Below are positions 6,705-7,324 of a stretch of 7,324 nt of DNA, piece by piece; within the stretch, counting starts at the first letter, position 1, and each line of letters starts with the position of its first letter. The position numbers and the translations under genes are program-made. Below the pieces are notes generated by a model that was not told the origin of the DNA, did not search any database, and saw nothing but the letters and a program-made list of their open reading frames with translations. The stretch comes from an uncultured Holosporaceae bacterium. Its GTDB lineage: Bacteria > Pseudomonadota > Alphaproteobacteria > CAISOG01. Location: positions 1 through 7,324 of the forward strand of contig CAISOG010000064.1 of assembly GCA_903887035.1 (NCBI GenBank), given 5' to 3'.

Positions 6705-7082
6705 TTAGCTAGTAACCAAACCTGCACCACCAGCGGTAAAGTCTGTACCGGCGATAAAGCCCATGGCTTGGTCAATCAGGGCGATGAGGGCCATCCCACC
6801 AATCGCCATGAACAACCATTGAAAGTTCAATTTGCCGAACATACACATGATGCCCAGACCAACAACCCCCAGCGCGCCAATGGCATAGGATATGGTGCGG
6901 ATATTGGCATAGGCCCGTCCCAGCGTGCGACCCGCCGTGTTGTAAATAACCTCATTGCTGGTGGCCAAGGGCGTAAAGGTTCTGGCGGAAAAAGCCTGCG
7001 CCCCCGCCTGATTTGGTCCAGCCATCAGGCCTGCCAGCAACACCACCATAACGGCGATCATTGCATAAAGTGATTGTTTCAT
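6705..7082 (-). CDS. VirB2/TrbC-like prepilin without cysteine pair (first gene of cluster)
   Basis: This 125-residue prepilin has a signal peptide at 1-30 (core AMIAVMVVLLAGLMAG, site AQA|FS). The mature 95 residues carry a pre-hairpin segment (31-60), helix 1 at about 65-82, a turn GKLNFQ (83-88) and helix 2 at about 89-112, ending with a glycine-rich tail. The only cysteine (Cys80) lies within helix 1, unlike the paired periplasmic cysteines of the two pilins nearer virB3. Over about 53 residues it shares about 31 identities with unit 3 of the triple-hairpin protein, including MFGKL, LFMAI and IALIDQ. ATG 7082 has GGGGA 6 nt upstream; that site overlaps the 8-bp palindrome GGAATTCC at 7084-7091. 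It is the gene nearest the putative CtrA box, so it is the best candidate for the promoter-proximal, major pilin. Confidence 0.88.
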   Translation of the reverse strand: MKQSLYAMIAVMVVLLAGLMAGPNQAGAQAFSARTFTPLATSNEVIYNTAGRTLGRAYANIRTISYAIGALGVVGLGIMCMFGKLNFQWLFMAIGGMALIALIDQAMGFIAGTDFTAGGAGLVTS

Positions 7083-7128
7083 AGGAATTCCCCATAGAAA
7101 GTTGATAAAAACACACAGACTAACTGTA

Positions 7129-7284
7129 CTACCCGATTATTAACCTTTTATTAAGCCTTTTTGCAGGGTACATTGGGTGGGAAGGCATGCGGGGCTGATT
7201 GTTTATAATGATATGTTCTGCATGCATTTTTTGCCGCGAATCAAGCGATACAGCCAGCGCAACAACGCATAATTTTCTTGTCAT
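7129..7284 (-). CDS. Doubtful small ORF, possible frameshifted secreted peptide
   Basis: ATG 7284 opens a 51-codon frame ending at TAG 7129; the frame is also open upstream to the right edge. A G-rich site (AGGGGG) lies 4 nt before the ATG. The first residues, MTRKLCVVALAVSL, look like the start of a signal peptide, but the frame then turns polar (DSRQKMHAEH). In another frame, picking up at about 7236, the sequence continues FAAKNACRTYHYKQSAPH and ends PCKKA with a double TAA stop (7153-7148). Joined, the two frames would give a normal signal peptide followed by a short peptide with two cysteines. That pattern fits a small exported protein with an indel (decay or sequencing error), but it could be chance. 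I recognise no family. Confidence 0.25.
   Translation of the reverse strand: MTRKLCVVALAVSLDSRQKMHAEHIIINNQPRMPSHPMYPAKRLNKRLIIG
7140..7154 (-). promoter_or_regulatory. Putative CtrA binding site (TTAA-N7-TTAA)
   Basis: TTAACCTTTTATTAA on the plus strand is a perfect TTAA-N7-TTAA, the recognition pattern of the alphaproteobacterial response regulator CtrA. It is symmetric in its half-sites, so it reads on either strand. It lies 58-72 nt upstream of the first pilin start, a suitable distance for a promoter with a short leader. It falls within two tandem imperfect copies, ATTAACCTTTT (7139-7149) and ATTAAGCCTTTT (7150-7161). No convincing -10 element was found between it and the ATG. A match of eight fixed bases can occur by chance in AT-rich DNA. 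Confidence 0.5.
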
Positions 7285-7324
7285 CCAACCCCCTACTGGC
7301 GTTAACTTTGGGGCAAAGCCACCC

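Noticed and set aside
7208..7324. Plus-strand frame from ATG 7208, open to the right edge (39 codons)
   Set aside because: It has no Shine-Dalgarno sequence, and the ATG lies inside the TATAAT element. The peptide has no recognisable feature and the minus strand is open over the same stretch, so there is no basis to call a gene.

Overview
The window is a single minus-strand gene cluster. It encodes the pilin, VirB3 and VirB4 section of a type IV secretion system (T4SS), followed by two exported cysteine-rich proteins. Read in the direction of transcription, from high to low coordinates, the order is: a VirB2/TrbC-like pilin (7082-6705); a long protein carrying three VirB2-like hairpins in tandem (6589-5606); two more VirB2-like pilins, each with a cysteine pair (5592-5239 and 5224-4850); VirB3 (4838-4545); VirB4 ATPase (4555-2120); a large exported protein in the usual virB5 position (2118-508); and the start of another exported cysteine-rich protein that runs off the left edge (485-1). 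The genes from 6589 down are packed with gaps of 1 to 22 nt or short overlaps, so they are almost certainly one operon. The first pilin is separated from the rest by a 115-nt spacer that can fold into a nested stem-loop.

The organism is probably an alphaproteobacterium. The VirB2-VirB3-VirB4 order is of the Agrobacterium/Rickettsiales type, and a perfect TTAA-N7-TTAA CtrA box lies 58-72 nt upstream of the first pilin start. Base composition is moderately GC-rich in virB4, with one counted 60-nt stretch at about 67% GC. It falls to about 34% GC over positions 541-720. I cannot tell from the window whether the locus is chromosomal or on a plasmid or conjugative element. No transposase, relaxase, integrase, tRNA or rRNA is visible.

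The likely division of labour is as follows. VirB2-like pilins are exported by their signal peptides and held in the inner membrane as two-helix hairpins. VirB3 and the VirB4 ATPase extract and assemble them into a pilus or channel. The exported proteins downstream would act in the periplasm or at the pilus tip. The striking point is pilin multiplicity: six VirB2-like hairpins in four adjacent genes, three of them fused behind one signal peptide. They fall into two subfamilies, one with a conserved pair of cysteines and one without.

The right flank (7083-7324) holds the CtrA box and AT-rich tandem repeat, plus a doubtful small secreted-protein ORF that looks frameshifted. No gene-free stretch exceeds 300 nt.
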